A stretch of 64,000 bases of DNA, taken from the NCBI RefSeq assembly GCF_000002515.2, contig NC_006042.1:1488001-1552000 (forward strand), written 5' to 3'. Both the position numbers and the translations under genes were made by a program. How positions within the stretch are numbered: position 1 is the first letter of the stretch; each line of letters starts with the position of its first letter. This document shows, piece by piece, positions 1-10,019 of this stretch. Below the pieces are notes generated by a model. That model saw only the letters and a list, made by a program, of their open reading frames with translations, was not told the origin of the DNA and searched no databases. This DNA is from Kluyveromyces lactis (lineage: Eukaryota > Ascomycota > Saccharomycetes > Saccharomycetales > Saccharomycetaceae).

Positions 1-2063
1 TAGTATTGGTTAAGACATTTTCCTGTAGTGTAACTAAAACATCTTATCGTTTTATCCAATGAAGAAGAACATAAAATCTGGTCACTGTCGGCATTAACGT
101 AAAAATGGTTAACTAAAATCCCATCCCCTTGGTCATCCAACAATCTTAATAATCTAGGAGTACTGTTCGAGGTTTTATCAAATATTTGCATGGTTTTGTC
201 GGAGCGTGACACAATGATATCTGAGTTTGTCAATTGTAATCTCAATGGAGAATTCTTTACGGAAAGGATGGTTTCTTTTGAAACGTTTAAGGTATTGTCG
301 ACAATATCTATCCGATAGCAAGATACAGTCCTATCACTCGAAATTGTATATAACTTATTGTCGCACATCTCAAGCTGTATAATATTCCCCTTATTGTCTT
401 TAACTGTTTCGCAAATATTCCATTCCCCAGCTCGTAGTTCTATGAAGTTCATTGTTCTGTCTCTGCTGATAGTGATTACAATTTTGAAAGCATCTTTCTC
501 ATATATTTGGATACCGTTAATGGCAGCGCTGTGAACTTTGCTCTGATATTCGCATACGTTATCTTTGTATACAGATAACTTCCCTGTGGAATCACCAACA
601 ACAAAATAGTTTTCATTCACACTGAAATCCAGAGAAGTTATTTCCTCGTCAGAAGAAAGGTCTGATATATCAAGTTCGTACTTGGAAAGTTTGGTGCCAT
701 CAAATAGCTTGATGTCTCCTTTCTTGCTACAAAGAACAGCCAAATCATTGTTAATTTTTTTGAACACTTTTATATCGTTTAGAGATGGATTTGAAATAGG
801 CTTAATTGTCTCATTTATGATTGATATTTCACCCTTAGATGTACAAAACAATACAGTTTTGTTCGTTACCAGTTTCATCATGAGAATTTTATGTGTATCA
901 CGAACTGAAGCTTCTGTATCAACAAATTTTTGATCGAATAAATTGTTCTTTATTGGACTTGCACCCCTAATAGAGGAGCTGCCACTTCCTGGTCTCAATC
1001 TTTCTTGATGGTTCAAAACATGTGTTAAGGGTATACTATCTACATATTCATCATACGAGAACCAAAGCTTGTCATTGTCCCAATCTACTAGAATATTGTC
1101 GTATTGCTTATCACCTTCTAGTTCGTAAAGACTTATAAGCGATCCATTCTGATATAGTACAACTTGACGAGAATCGGTTAAAAACAATAGTTGATCGTCA
1201 CGTAGCCACTCGGAGTCAATGAATGTTGATTCAATCAAAGTACCAAGCACAATGTTCTTGCCCTTGATAGCCGTTCTTGTTCTAGGAATCGTCAGCTTAT
1301 TGTTTGCAGTATTATTGGTGTTTTCAAACTTCCATACTTTGATTTGCCTGACACCATATGTAACAAGAGCAGAATCCTTATACCAATTTAGTCCTAGCAC
1401 AATTGTAGAATTTTTATTGCTGGCCACTAATCTTATACTATTGGTAGATAACTTCCATATGTGCAAGAAACCGTCATTAATCAATCCAAGACTGGTAAAG
1501 ATAGTGCTATCATCGGGATGAAATTGCAATTGAGATATACCATAACTATGCTGATGTATTACGAATACCGGAAAATCATTAGAATCCGGTGCCATTGAAT
1601 AGAGTAAAATTCTTGGTTGATGACCTGTTTCACCCACAATCAAAAATTTCGCATCAGCAGAGAAACATAAACATGAAATATCCTTAATTCTGTCCTTAAT
1701 TTTAGATGGAGAGCATCGAGCTGGTGATAAATCTGAACCTATTGTAACAGCTTTCTCTGATGCCTCATCCGAGTCATTCCAGGTATCACCTTTAATACTA
1801 ATACTATGCTCAGGCTTTATTAACCCATAATAATCCTTGGCAATATTTGTGGGTGAATGGGATTCCTGACGAAGTGATTTCGAAGAAGCGCAAAAGAATC
1901 GTTGTTTGATTATCTGCTGTGTATCGAAATCCAATTGTGCCACTACCACACCGCCTGATGCCGCATAGGCAATGAGATCTTTTGCTGCAGAAAAGCATGT
2001 CCTCGAGTTCGAAGAAGAACCAAAGATCCTTGAAATCTTTAGGTTATCCAATGGCTCTCTCAT
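1..2063 (-). CDS. WD40-repeat protein, MABP1/WDR62-like (3' end outside window)
   Basis: An open frame runs on the minus strand from an ATG at 2063 to the window edge, giving at least 687 codons. The N-terminal part resembles the start of the metazoan MABP1/WDR62 family: an early AYAASGGVVVAQLD block, then ISCLCFSADAKFLIVGETGH and later LHIWKLS, KVWKFE, ISRDRTMNF and SLDKTIRCFS strands typical of WD40 blades. Many blades are visible across the whole frame, so it is probably a scaffold with at least two propellers. There is no signal peptide or membrane segment in the visible part. I cannot name an S. cerevisiae ortholog. It shares a divergent promoter region with the gene starting at 2815. 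WD40 assignment is secure; the MABP1/WDR62 link is an inference from the N-terminal pattern. Confidence 0.75.
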   Translation of the reverse strand, partial: MREPLDNLKISRIFGSSSNSRTCFSAAKDLIAYAASGGVVVAQLDFDTQQIIKQRFFCASSKSLRQESHSPTNIAKDYYGLIKPEHSISIKGDTWNDSDEASEKAVTIGSDLSPARCSPSKIKDRIKDISCLCFSADAKFLIVGETGHQPRILLYSMAPDSNDFPVFVIHQHSYGISQLQFHPDDSTIFTSLGLINDGFLHIWKLSTNSIRLVASNKNSTIVLGLNWYKDSALVTYGVRQIKVWKFENTNNTANNKLTIPRTRTAIKGKNIVLGTLIESTFIDSEWLRDDQLLFLTDSRQVVLYQNGSLISLYELEGDKQYDNILVDWDNDKLWFSYDEYVDSIPLTHVLNHQERLRPGSGSSSIRGASPIKNNLFDQKFVDTEASVRDTHKILMMKLVTNKTVLFCTSKGEISIINETIKPISNPSLNDIKVFKKINNDLAVLCSKKGDIKLFDGTKLSKYELDISDLSSDEEITSLDFSVNENYFVVGDSTGKLSVYKDNVCEYQSKVHSAAINGIQIYEKDAFKIVITISRDRTMNFIELRAGEWNICETVKDNKGNIIQLEMCDNKLYTISSDRTVSCYRIDIVDNTLNVSKETILSVKNSPLRLQLTNSDIIVSRSDKTMQIFDKTSNSTPRLLRLLDDQGDGILVNHFYVNADSDQILCSSSLDKTIRCFSYTTGKCLNQY

Positions 2064-2814
2064 TGCTGGTTATAGCTACTTATGGCTCTAGTTGGACCAT
2101 TATTTTGTGTATTTGCCTTTATATACAAATGATCTGTGATCTGTGATTTGTGAAATGTCTAATGTTTTCATTTTAGTGTTTACATGAAAAGAACGGTCAT
2201 TGCGTTTGCAGCTATATTAATACAGAGAGCAAATGACGGAAGAGTAAAGAGATATAAACATATGGCACATGTTAATACCAACACTAGTAGCGCATTGAAT
2301 TGCTTTAGTGCTAATTCAACTGTGCGGTGATACTTCCGACTTTACAGTGAAGGTTTTGATCACAATTCTTTATCCCAAAAAATCTGTCGCATGTCTCTGT
2401 TTGAATTATGGGTAGCTGAAACCAGTAAGAAAGAATTCAAGATGAAAAAATCAGAGAATTGGGCACGTACATGATTTCATTACCCTGTGGTCATTAAAGT
2501 AGATAACAGTTCTTAATCAGCGACAGGCGAGTCTTACTGTATCTTATTTATTCTCTCTTTAAATACATGAAACAAAAAAGTCATAAATTATCCATCAACA
2601 ATATTCGTCTTTCATCTCCAATCGCATTATAACGGATAAAAACAATCAGAACCATTGCACGCAAAGAATAGTGGATAAGTGGTCTACACGAGACTCAATG
2701 TATCGAAAAAATCACTAGAAGTAACTTTGGAACTGTTTACTGAACTTCTACCCCTTGCCTTACCCCATTTATATCATAACTTTTTTGATCTTTTACATCA
2801 TCTAATCCAGAGTA
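2064..2814. other. intergenic region, divergent promoters
   Basis: Between two divergently transcribed genes. AT-rich with a short direct repeat near 2130-2155 (CTGTGATCTGTGATTTGTGA). No RNA gene or convincing short frame seen. Confidence 0.5.
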
Positions 2815-3960
2815 ATGAGCCGATTTGCCAAGGCATCGCTGCCACTACTAGAGATAACAGAACTTTTACAAAAGGGTTTACCAAAGGAGCCATTCAATGC
2901 AACTTTGCGAGATTTCATAGAGTGGAACAATCTAACCAATTTGCGGAGCCATAATTTTTTCACTAAGAAATCTGCAGCCCAAATAAATGAAGTTAATAGG
3001 TTACAACCGGTATTATCTCATTGCTTCGCACGTTGGTTGCACGTTGAATACAAGCTCAACTATTATCCTTATTACGATCTTAATGTTGTGTGCTTATACA
3101 CTGATCTAAATGCTGGCATTGAAAATGCAAAGCATGTAGTAAATTATTTCAAGAAATTTGTGACCGATGATGTATATGACAGATTAAACTACTACTTGGT
3201 ACCACTTTATGATACCAAAATTGACGCAATGACTAAAAGCACAAATGATCCAAAGATACGAATAATGAAAGAAGGTATTCTATCTAACCATATGAACTAT
3301 CAGATTGAGGATCCTGTTTTTGTTACCATGATAAACGATGTCGTGAAATTTCTTCCCTGTGATTTGGTTCAATACGATCCCCAGCTTGAGAAATGGTTAC
3401 AAGCATATATCGAATATGATCCAGAAAAAGGGTTCATGAAACAAGATTTCCAAGAGATGGATTATTGGTGTCATATGACAGCTAATCTTTTGAAATTAGA
3501 CAAAGATTATAAAGGGCATGAACTATACATAACGACTCGGCTAGTGCATTTGTTTGCTCAATTACACCGTACGATACCGGAGCACAAACTATTTATTATT
3601 GACAATCCACAGAGATGGTCGCCAAACATAGCTACCATAATCAAGCTAATGATGGGATGGGAAAATTATCCAATAACACAAGCAAATATTTCAAGTCACT
3701 TATATCAACCTTGGACTAAGGAGAATCTCCTTCATAGAGACAATTCAACTTTTATCACCGATTTCCAACAAGTTAAGAAATTGTACACAGAGATTACCGA
3801 AGGTACGAAAACTTTGGAATCGGAAGACTTACATGATTTCGCTAATGAGTGGATGGATTATGGTGAGAGTCAAGAATTATTGGATGGTGATCCAAGTAAT
3901 TCAATCAATATAGCAAGACAATATTTACATGATTCGACATTGGCTGTAATCCGAGGATAA
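2815..3960 (+). CDS. unrecognised 381-aa protein, possibly a divergent MidA/NDUFAF7-like (DUF185) protein
   Basis: A clean ATG-started frame of 381 aa, rich in Tyr, Asp and Asn, with no signal peptide or membrane helix. I do not recognise it with confidence. Weak resemblance to the DUF185 SAM-dependent methyltransferase family (NDUFAF7; S. cerevisiae YKL162C type) is suggested by a middle segment around DLVQYDPQLEKWLQAY (about residues 180-195) and a later IPEHKLFIIDNPQRW (about residues 254-268). No glycine-rich SAM-binding loop is evident, so the enzymatic activity may be lost or the link wrong. The gene lies between the divergent WD40 gene and the convergent RSB1. Codon use is like that of neighbouring weakly expressed genes. 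Confidence 0.7.
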   Translation: MSRFAKASLPLLEITELLQKGLPKEPFNATLRDFIEWNNLTNLRSHNFFTKKSAAQINEVNRLQPVLSHCFARWLHVEYKLNYYPYYDLNVVCLYTDLNAGIENAKHVVNYFKKFVTDDVYDRLNYYLVPLYDTKIDAMTKSTNDPKIRIMKEGILSNHMNYQIEDPVFVTMINDVVKFLPCDLVQYDPQLEKWLQAYIEYDPEKGFMKQDFQEMDYWCHMTANLLKLDKDYKGHELYITTRLVHLFAQLHRTIPEHKLFIIDNPQRWSPNIATIIKLMMGWENYPITQANISSHLYQPWTKENLLHRDNSTFITDFQQVKKLYTEITEGTKTLESEDLHDFANEWMDYGESQELLDGDPSNSINIARQYLHDSTLAVIRG

Positions 3961-4434
3961 CGGGCTGGCGTTATATATATGTGACAGGGGTAAGTAGGGG
4001 ATTGCAACAATTAATTGATTAGTGTACTTTACATCTTAAGTATGTAAACCACTCACATTCACTCAAATAAACGATTCTGAATTTGTTGTACACATTTTAT
4101 TGCTGTTGTTATATTGGAGTGTGTAATGTGGTATTTCTATAATTCCTCATAAATTGGAAAGAAAACTAGGTAATAGGTGGTGATATCCAATGAGATTTTC
4201 CCAAATGGTGAAAGCATGCTAATCCGCATATATGTCTATTATTAAAACAATTTATCTTTCATTTAGTGTCTGGAAAGAGTGCATTTTGAAAGAAAGTGAG
4301 ATAGTCCATTAATATGTTTATTAAGAGCAATTCAGGACGTTGCATACCTTTCAAATCAAGGGTTACAACCGGTGAGAATATATTTTTGGCGAACCCTTTG
4401 AGCGGAGTGGCAAGGAATAATTCGACAGTCTTCC
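3961..4434. other. convergent intergenic region
   Basis: Between the 3' ends of the 381-aa gene and RSB1. AT-rich; it presumably holds both polyadenylation regions. Nothing else seen. Confidence 0.4.
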
Positions 4435-5547
4435 TTATTTCTTTCTTCTGAATATACCAGGCAAGACACCAGCTTTCTCATCTGAAACAGGGCCTTTCAC
4501 GTCATTGGTTTCAGTATTGCTCTCAGGAAGAGATGCTTTGGATTCGTTATCATTCTCTCCTTGATTTTTCTTAGAGCCAGTGACTGGAATCTCGATTGAT
4601 CTACCCATGAATGCAAAGCCTGGGTGGAATACCGTTAGAACCACAGTGGCCAAAGACATCATCAATGCGTCAAGGATAATGAAGTACCACTCGTGAGAAA
4701 TTAAGAAACCATTCCAACCTTGGGCCAACTCAGCGACTCTGTAAATACAACGAACATACACGAACAATACCGCTGCTGTAAGAGCCAAGTTGAAGTAATG
4801 GAAAGTCCAACGATGACCTTCTCTGACCATTGCGTATTTTTCTCTGAACAAGTGATCAACGTCGAACCTTGACACTTTAAATAATTGAAACCACTTCCAA
4901 TGCGATATACCCAAATACTCAGCTCTTGTCTTGATGTAAACTTCGTACAAGAAATGGAACCATAGGCCCAAGAAGATCGTCATCGATGCCACCTGCACGG
5001 CAAGACCAGCAACGAAAATGTTGTCACCGGTATCGGTACTTTTCAGTTCTCTAACGGCAGAAGCAGATGTACCACCACCGACAGCCTGGATGACAAGCGA
5101 AACAATATCACAAACGATAAAAATGTACGAATAAGACATCGGAGTTGGTAACAAAGCGTAACGCTGGCCATAAATTTCGATCAATTTTGCCAATTGGTAA
5201 TAGATACCGGCCATAGTGAAAACTGGAGCAATGGTCAAACAAACAATCTGCATAATGAAATAATCTGCCTGCGGACCACCATCTTGATGAGACAAAGCCC
5301 TACCAACGTAACCGATTGTTTCAAGGACGCATGCACATATAAAGCACACAAAAAACCACCATTGCTTGGTAAATGCACCGATAAAAGCATGACAAAACAC
5401 TAAAACACCGAAAATAGCTGCCATGGTACAATTAAACCTTAAATTAGGCATTGTACCAGAATAATAGTTAACATCATCAGGATTGATCGTTGCCGTGGGC
5501 AACGCTGAAACAACAGCAGTACCTATGCTGGCTATAGTACTTGACAT
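4435..5547 (-). CDS. RSB1: RTA1-like seven-helix lipid-translocating exporter, RSB1 ortholog
   Basis: 370 aa from an ATG at 5547. The protein is polytopic with about seven hydrophobic helices, for example MAAIFGVLVFCHAFIGAF, WWFFVCFICACVLETIGYVG and a Cys/Ile-rich helix near residue 150. The GYVGRALSH segment is characteristic of the RTA1/RSB1/RTM1 family. The C-terminal 60 residues are hydrophilic, Asp/Glu/Lys-rich and cytosolic-like. S. cerevisiae Rsb1 confers resistance to sphingoid long-chain bases at the plasma membrane. The call to RSB1 rather than RTA1 or RTM1 rests on gene order (YOR049C next to ETT1 YOR051C and GPT2 YKR067W). It is divergent from GPT2 across a 1.5-kb intergenic region. 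Confidence 0.85.
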   Translation of the reverse strand: MSSTIASIGTAVVSALPTATINPDDVNYYSGTMPNLRFNCTMAAIFGVLVFCHAFIGAFTKQWWFFVCFICACVLETIGYVGRALSHQDGGPQADYFIMQIVCLTIAPVFTMAGIYYQLAKLIEIYGQRYALLPTPMSYSYIFIVCDIVSLVIQAVGGGTSASAVRELKSTDTGDNIFVAGLAVQVASMTIFLGLWFHFLYEVYIKTRAEYLGISHWKWFQLFKVSRFDVDHLFREKYAMVREGHRWTFHYFNLALTAAVLFVYVRCIYRVAELAQGWNGFLISHEWYFIILDALMMSLATVVLTVFHPGFAFMGRSIEIPVTGSKKNQGENDNESKASLPESNTETNDVKGPVSDEKAGVLPGIFRRKK

Positions 5548-6149
5548 TGAAAGTAAAAAAAGTGATTATCAATTAGCTAATATCTAATTCCTTTCGATAA
5601 TGTGCCCGGCTAAAGTCTAACTGTAAATATATAAACAGAATGATATTTGAAGCCAAATAAGAGTCTCACTCGATAGTTGGACTTATCTATTGACAGATAG
5701 TTGCGAGAGATCAAATTTTACCAACATCTTTACTAATAAAACTTCGGTGACACAGCTTTCATGATATCATGTATATTCGATGCTTATATATATATATATT
5801 TGAATCCCAAATCAAAATTCGCAGAACAAAGAAAAAGGTATAAAAGAAATGAGAATAGAAACAGTTCCATACGGCCTGCGAATTGATGAATCAGGATTTC
5901 CTACGCATCTGTAAGAAAGAATTCCCCTATGACTGATGATGCGATGCACATTTACTAATTCAGCACCGCCCCCAATTGTAGCAAGCCATTCATCCTGTTA
6001 AAAATAAATACTTTCCCAATACCTACTTGAATACCGCGAGTATGCGGATATACATTGCATCTCATCTACATTCCCGGAAAGTAAGATACAAGATATTTTA
6101 ACTAATGCTCTGCTGCCGTAAGTTGCACCATTAAGACGTTAAAGGACCA

Positions 6150-6172
6150 TGGCATTGACATTGTCAATGCCA
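6150..6172. repeat. perfect inverted repeat, 11-bp arms, 1-nt spacer
   Basis: TGGCATTGACA at 6150-6160, a single T, then TGTCAATGCCA at 6162-6172. The arms are perfectly complementary. It lies about 600 bp from the RSB1 start and 895 bp from the GPT2 start. The dyad is the size of a dimeric transcription-factor site, but I do not recognise the core. Confidence 0.8.
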
Positions 6173-6366
6173 CTCACCATTGACCTACTCTTCCAAACCT
6201 AACCCTGATGATAGTTTTGAGAATAACAGCATGCTGTACATTTTCTCTTTATCTTTCTTCCGATGAGTTGTATATACCGTAAATACAGCGAATGCACCTG
6301 ACTGTAAGATTTTCCTTTAATATTTGCCTAGCATTCCTCGAGTCATTGCAGCTATTTCTGTGGACA

Positions 6367-6382
6367 GGGGCGGGGGCGGGGG
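6367..6382 (+). promoter_or_regulatory. G-rich tract with overlapping Mig1-type GCGGGG cores
   Basis: GGGGCGGGGGCGGGGG, three G runs of 4, 5 and 5. Two GCGGGG cores match the Mig1/Mig2 zinc-finger core, although the AT-rich flank normally required is missing on one side. With only three long G runs, a stable intramolecular G-quadruplex is uncertain. Confidence 0.35.
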
Positions 6383-6447
6383 TCCTCGTCATATTATTAG
6401 CTTTCCTAAGGGGAAAAAAACCAGTTTTTCACGCTATGCACTTGTTG

Positions 6448-6455
6448 TTACCCGG
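6448..6455 (+). promoter_or_regulatory. Reb1 core site
   Basis: TTACCCGG matches the Reb1 general regulatory factor core. It lies about 610 bp upstream of GPT2 and 900 bp upstream of RSB1. Confidence 0.4.
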
Positions 6456-7066
6456 ACATCATGTACCGATAGGATCCTATTTTTATTCTCGGTGACTCGG
6501 GCTTAGCTCCAAGCATTGGACAATTAAGACCGGAATCCAGTACTTCGCTACCCGCTGATATTAACACAGTGCGGTCACGTGGATACGATTTTTGATGACG
6601 ATGAAGATAACATAACATAGCATAAAATTTATATGCGATGCCTGTGCAATGTGCCTCCTTAATTTTGAAATTTCCAGCCCTTATTCCTTCTGTGGGCTAT
6701 TATATCCTTGTTAGATCTTGGCAAGGGAACAAAATAAGTAATCGAACTTATTTGATCCTTGAACGGCTTATATTAGATTTTCCAATCTTTTTTTTTTCTT
6801 TGATTTTCGAACTGTTTTTCTATTTACTGTCGGAATTGCATTTTAGAAGTTCACCTTGATGGATCACAGCGTTCTGGATAAAGCACCCCTGTGTTCTTTT
6901 AGCTGTCCTTTATTAATCATCTCTTGGTCTGTATATATACTAGATATATATACTTGGTACTTCTGGTTTTTATCAGCTGCAGAAGTTTAATCTTCTTTGT
7001 CAACTGTAGAGTTGAACGTGACCGAATATTCCCCTGATTTATAGTTTTGGAGGAATAAGGCCAATC

Positions 7067-9241
7067 ATGGCAGCTAAGATACCTCATGTTGATTCGAATT
7101 ACCGTAATGACTATACCGGTAAGAAGTATACGTTTAGATCGTGGCTATACGATGTAGCGGTGTTCATCTTCGATATAGTATTCACGATTTTTTTCAGAGA
7201 GATTCAAGTCCGTGGTTCGTACCATGTCCCCACAAAAAATACCCCAACGATCCTTGTGTGTGCACCACATGCGAATCAATTCATTGACGCTTGTTTAGTC
7301 ATGTCGCAGACTAGGAAGATTACTGGCTCTCGTTCAAAACAGACGTGCTTTGTTACCGCTGAAGGTTCGATGAAGAACAATAGATTTGTGGGATTGTTTG
7401 GATCTTGGACCGGTGCAATTCCGGTTCCTAGAGTTCAGGATAATCTCGCACCTGTGGCCTCACACTTCAAGCTTTATATTCCAAACTATGATTCTGATCC
7501 GACTTTGGTCAAATTGATGTCTTTTGAAGGACCAGTACGAGCTACTTCTCATTTCACTCCGAAATCGTTGATCGGATTGCCAGGTTACATTGGTAGCGCT
7601 CAAATTGAAACAGTTGTCGATGATGAAACGATAAGGTTGAGGAAACCGTTCCCTGATAACAACCGGGTAAAAAACTGTGTATCGAAACCAACATCGTTCT
7701 TATACGCTGAAAAGATCGATAACTCGAAAGTGTTCGAAAATGTGTTTAACCATTTGCACACAAGAGGCTGTGTCGGTATCTTCCCCGAAGGCGGTTCTCA
7801 CGATAGACCTTCGCTTCTACCATTAAAGGCTGGTGTCGCTATTATGGCACTAGGTGCTGCAGCAGCTGATCCAACGATGGAAGTTCATGTTGTTCCATGC
7901 GGATTGCATTACTTCCACAGAAACAAATTCAGATCTAGAGCTACTTTGGAATACACTGAGCCAATTATTGTCACTGGTGAGATGGGAGCTGCGTATTTGA
8001 AGGATCCCAGAGGTGCCACCTCGAGTCTTCTAAAGAGAATTGAAGAAGCCCTTTATTCCGTGACAATGAATGCTGATGATTACGATACCCTTATGGCTGT
8101 GCAAACGGCGAGGAGATTATACCAACTTTCGAAAAGATCCACTACGGGTTCAACGTTACCATTAAGTGACAATGACTCTAATCATAGAATTCCGTTACCA
8201 TTGGTAGTTGAGATGAATAGAAGATTGCTTGTTGGTTATTCGAAATTTAAAGGTGAACCTAGAATTCAACATCTAAAGAAGGCTATTCAAGATTATAACA
8301 GGATGCTTTTCAAGATGGGTTTGAAAGACCACCAAATCATGAACTTACACCCAAAGGATGAAAAATGGATTGTCCTTGTAACATTGTTAATCAGATGCGT
8401 GCAAGTTTACTTTATTGTCCTAATGTCTTTCCCTGGTGTCATTTTGTTCAGCCCCATCTTCATTACTTGTAAGTACTTCTCCAGAAAGAAGGCCCTTGAG
8501 GGGTTGAAAAAATCCACCGTTAAGATTAAAGGACAAGATTTGATTGCCACTTGGAAGATCGTCGTTGCTATATCAATGGCTCCAACACTATACACAATAT
8601 ATTCATTGATCATGGTTTATATCACAAGGAAACACCCATCTCTCTACAACTGGTTAATTGTTCCACATTTTATCTTCAAGAGCAAACTCTTGTACTTTAT
8701 CTATTGCTATGTGGTGTTGATTCTCGCCACGTATGTCAGTTTTGTTACCGGAGAAATTGGGATGGATATAGTCAAATCATTCCCACCTTTGTTAGTGTCT
8801 TTGCTTTATCCCGGTCATACTTGTGAGAAATTAAAGAAAACCAGGATGAAGCTTAGTCAAGATATTACTGAGGTGTGTAATGATTTAGGTCCAATGGTTT
8901 TCCCAGATTTGAAGGAGAAAAGAGAGCTACGGAAAGAATTCTTCGAAAATGATGGCTCAGAAATAGAGGATAAAGATTCAGATCGTGAAGCTGATGAAGA
9001 ACCAAACACTAGAAGTCGTTCATCTTCGGTCTATTCAAATGATTCTAGTGTATCTAATGCACTTTCCAAAATCAATTCAAGGGGTTCTTTAGTTGATATT
9101 CCTATCTTTTCTGATGGTCCTCATTGTTATCAAACAGAAGATCAAGATTTTCCTACAAGCTCTGTCGACATTGAACCGCTTCAACCACATTCAAAAATTG
9201 CGTCACTGATCAGGCAACGCAGAGAAAAGGAGGAAGATTGA
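7067..9241 (+). CDS. GPT2: glycerol-3-phosphate/dihydroxyacetone-phosphate sn-1 acyltransferase
   Basis: 724 aa, close to S. cerevisiae Gpt2 (743) and its duplicate Sct1. It makes lysophosphatidate from glycerol-3-phosphate (or DHAP) and acyl-CoA at the ER, the first step of glycerolipid synthesis. Visible acyltransferase motifs: APHANQFID (His68, Asp74) as block I and GIFPEGGSHDR (residues 238-247) as the substrate-binding block III. Hydrophobic segments near residues 22-45 and several after residue 425 fit an ER multipass protein. The last 130 residues are acidic and Ser-rich, like the phosphorylated tail of Gpt2/Sct1. This is the single pre-duplication gene. It is convergent with BET3, 151 bp apart. 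Confidence 0.95.
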   Translation: MAAKIPHVDSNYRNDYTGKKYTFRSWLYDVAVFIFDIVFTIFFREIQVRGSYHVPTKNTPTILVCAPHANQFIDACLVMSQTRKITGSRSKQTCFVTAEGSMKNNRFVGLFGSWTGAIPVPRVQDNLAPVASHFKLYIPNYDSDPTLVKLMSFEGPVRATSHFTPKSLIGLPGYIGSAQIETVVDDETIRLRKPFPDNNRVKNCVSKPTSFLYAEKIDNSKVFENVFNHLHTRGCVGIFPEGGSHDRPSLLPLKAGVAIMALGAAAADPTMEVHVVPCGLHYFHRNKFRSRATLEYTEPIIVTGEMGAAYLKDPRGATSSLLKRIEEALYSVTMNADDYDTLMAVQTARRLYQLSKRSTTGSTLPLSDNDSNHRIPLPLVVEMNRRLLVGYSKFKGEPRIQHLKKAIQDYNRMLFKMGLKDHQIMNLHPKDEKWIVLVTLLIRCVQVYFIVLMSFPGVILFSPIFITCKYFSRKKALEGLKKSTVKIKGQDLIATWKIVVAISMAPTLYTIYSLIMVYITRKHPSLYNWLIVPHFIFKSKLLYFIYCYVVLILATYVSFVTGEIGMDIVKSFPPLLVSLLYPGHTCEKLKKTRMKLSQDITEVCNDLGPMVFPDLKEKRELRKEFFENDGSEIEDKDSDREADEEPNTRSRSSSVYSNDSSVSNALSKINSRGSLVDIPIFSDGPHCYQTEDQDFPTSSVDIEPLQPHSKIASLIRQRREKEED

Positions 9242-9392
9242 TAGAGAATTCCGGTCTTCATTATTATATTCCACTTCACATATAGATATCTTCAATTAAC
9301 TAATGCATAACGTTTAAATTAGATAACTTACCACGTTACATGAAAGAGTAAAGATTCTAATACAATTACTTGACCAATGTTGTATGCAGAGA

Positions 9393-10019
9393 TCAATCCT
9401 CCCCTGCAGGCATCTCATCTTTCAAAACTTTGTTTAGTTTTACCCTAAGTTCAGTCTGTGTATTTCCTCTTAACACATCAGATACAAAATACACCTCACA
9501 GTCCAGTTGTACCATTTCCAGGGCACCTTTTAGAACACCACATAATATATTAGAATACCATAGCTCCTTCGACGCATCCATAGGTAATTCAACGAAGTCG
9601 GATAGAGGGTTTTCATCGAATATTAGAGAAAAAGAGTTCTTTGTATTGGACCAGTTGGTGACATGTGGAGTTATATTTAGAAATATTTTGAATGCACACT
9701 TACTGATCACCTCACTTGTGGTGACAAAGTTGTCGCATCTTGGAATGGCAGTACGAGCTAGGAAGTCTTCGATAAGCCTTATTCCAATATTGTAGCCCAT
9801 TGAAAACAATTGATCGTTTACTTTCTTGAAATCACGCTGGTAATCTTGACATAGTTGAGAAACTATGGATCCATACGTTAGAGTAAATAGCTCCGCGTTG
9901 ATCTTAACAGTACGATTCTTCCATACGGTTTCACCAATTTGTTTTATGGTTTTTGAGGATGCCAGACTTGTCGTATTAGCAGCAGAGGCCGTTTTCGAAG
10001 TGCCCGTGGTAGTGTTCAT
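9393..10019 (-). CDS. BET3: TRAPP complex core subunit Bet3
   Basis: 208 aa from an ATG at 10019. Bet3 is a core subunit of TRAPP complexes, the Rab1/Ypt1 exchange factors that tether vesicles at the Golgi. The family core starts at about residue 30 (VWKNRTVKINAELFTLTYGS) and includes NVQLFSMGYNIG-type residues (here VNDQLFSMGYNIGIRLIEDF), the CDNF Cys region and LWYSNILCGVLKGALEMVQL near the C-terminus. The N-terminal Ser/Thr/Ala-rich leader of about 28 residues is typical of yeast Bet3. Gene order (YKR068C after GPT2 YKR067W) agrees. A second TRAPP-related subunit, Tca17, is encoded at 53253-53663. Confidence 0.95.
   Translation of the reverse strand: MNTTTGTSKTASAANTTSLASSKTIKQIGETVWKNRTVKINAELFTLTYGSIVSQLCQDYQRDFKKVNDQLFSMGYNIGIRLIEDFLARTAIPRCDNFVTTSEVISKCAFKIFLNITPHVTNWSNTKNSFSLIFDENPLSDFVELPMDASKELWYSNILCGVLKGALEMVQLDCEVYFVSDVLRGNTQTELRVKLNKVLKDEMPAGED

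Larger units (their letters stand above)
5548..7066. other. long divergent intergenic region RSB1-GPT2
   Basis: About 1.5 kb shared by two divergent genes. It holds a perfect palindrome at 6150-6172, a G-rich Mig1-like tract at 6367-6382 and a Reb1 core at 6448-6455, each listed separately. Short frames around 6290-6860 look non-coding. A TA dinucleotide run lies near 5787-5801. Confidence 0.5.

Noticed and set aside
6367-6382. Stable G-quadruplex
   Set aside because: Only three long G runs, so a standard four-run quadruplex is not supported; kept only as a low-interest note.
6292-6859. Several 60-75-codon frames upstream of GPT2
   Set aside because: Overlapping frames in T-rich DNA with no domain, bias or synteny support.
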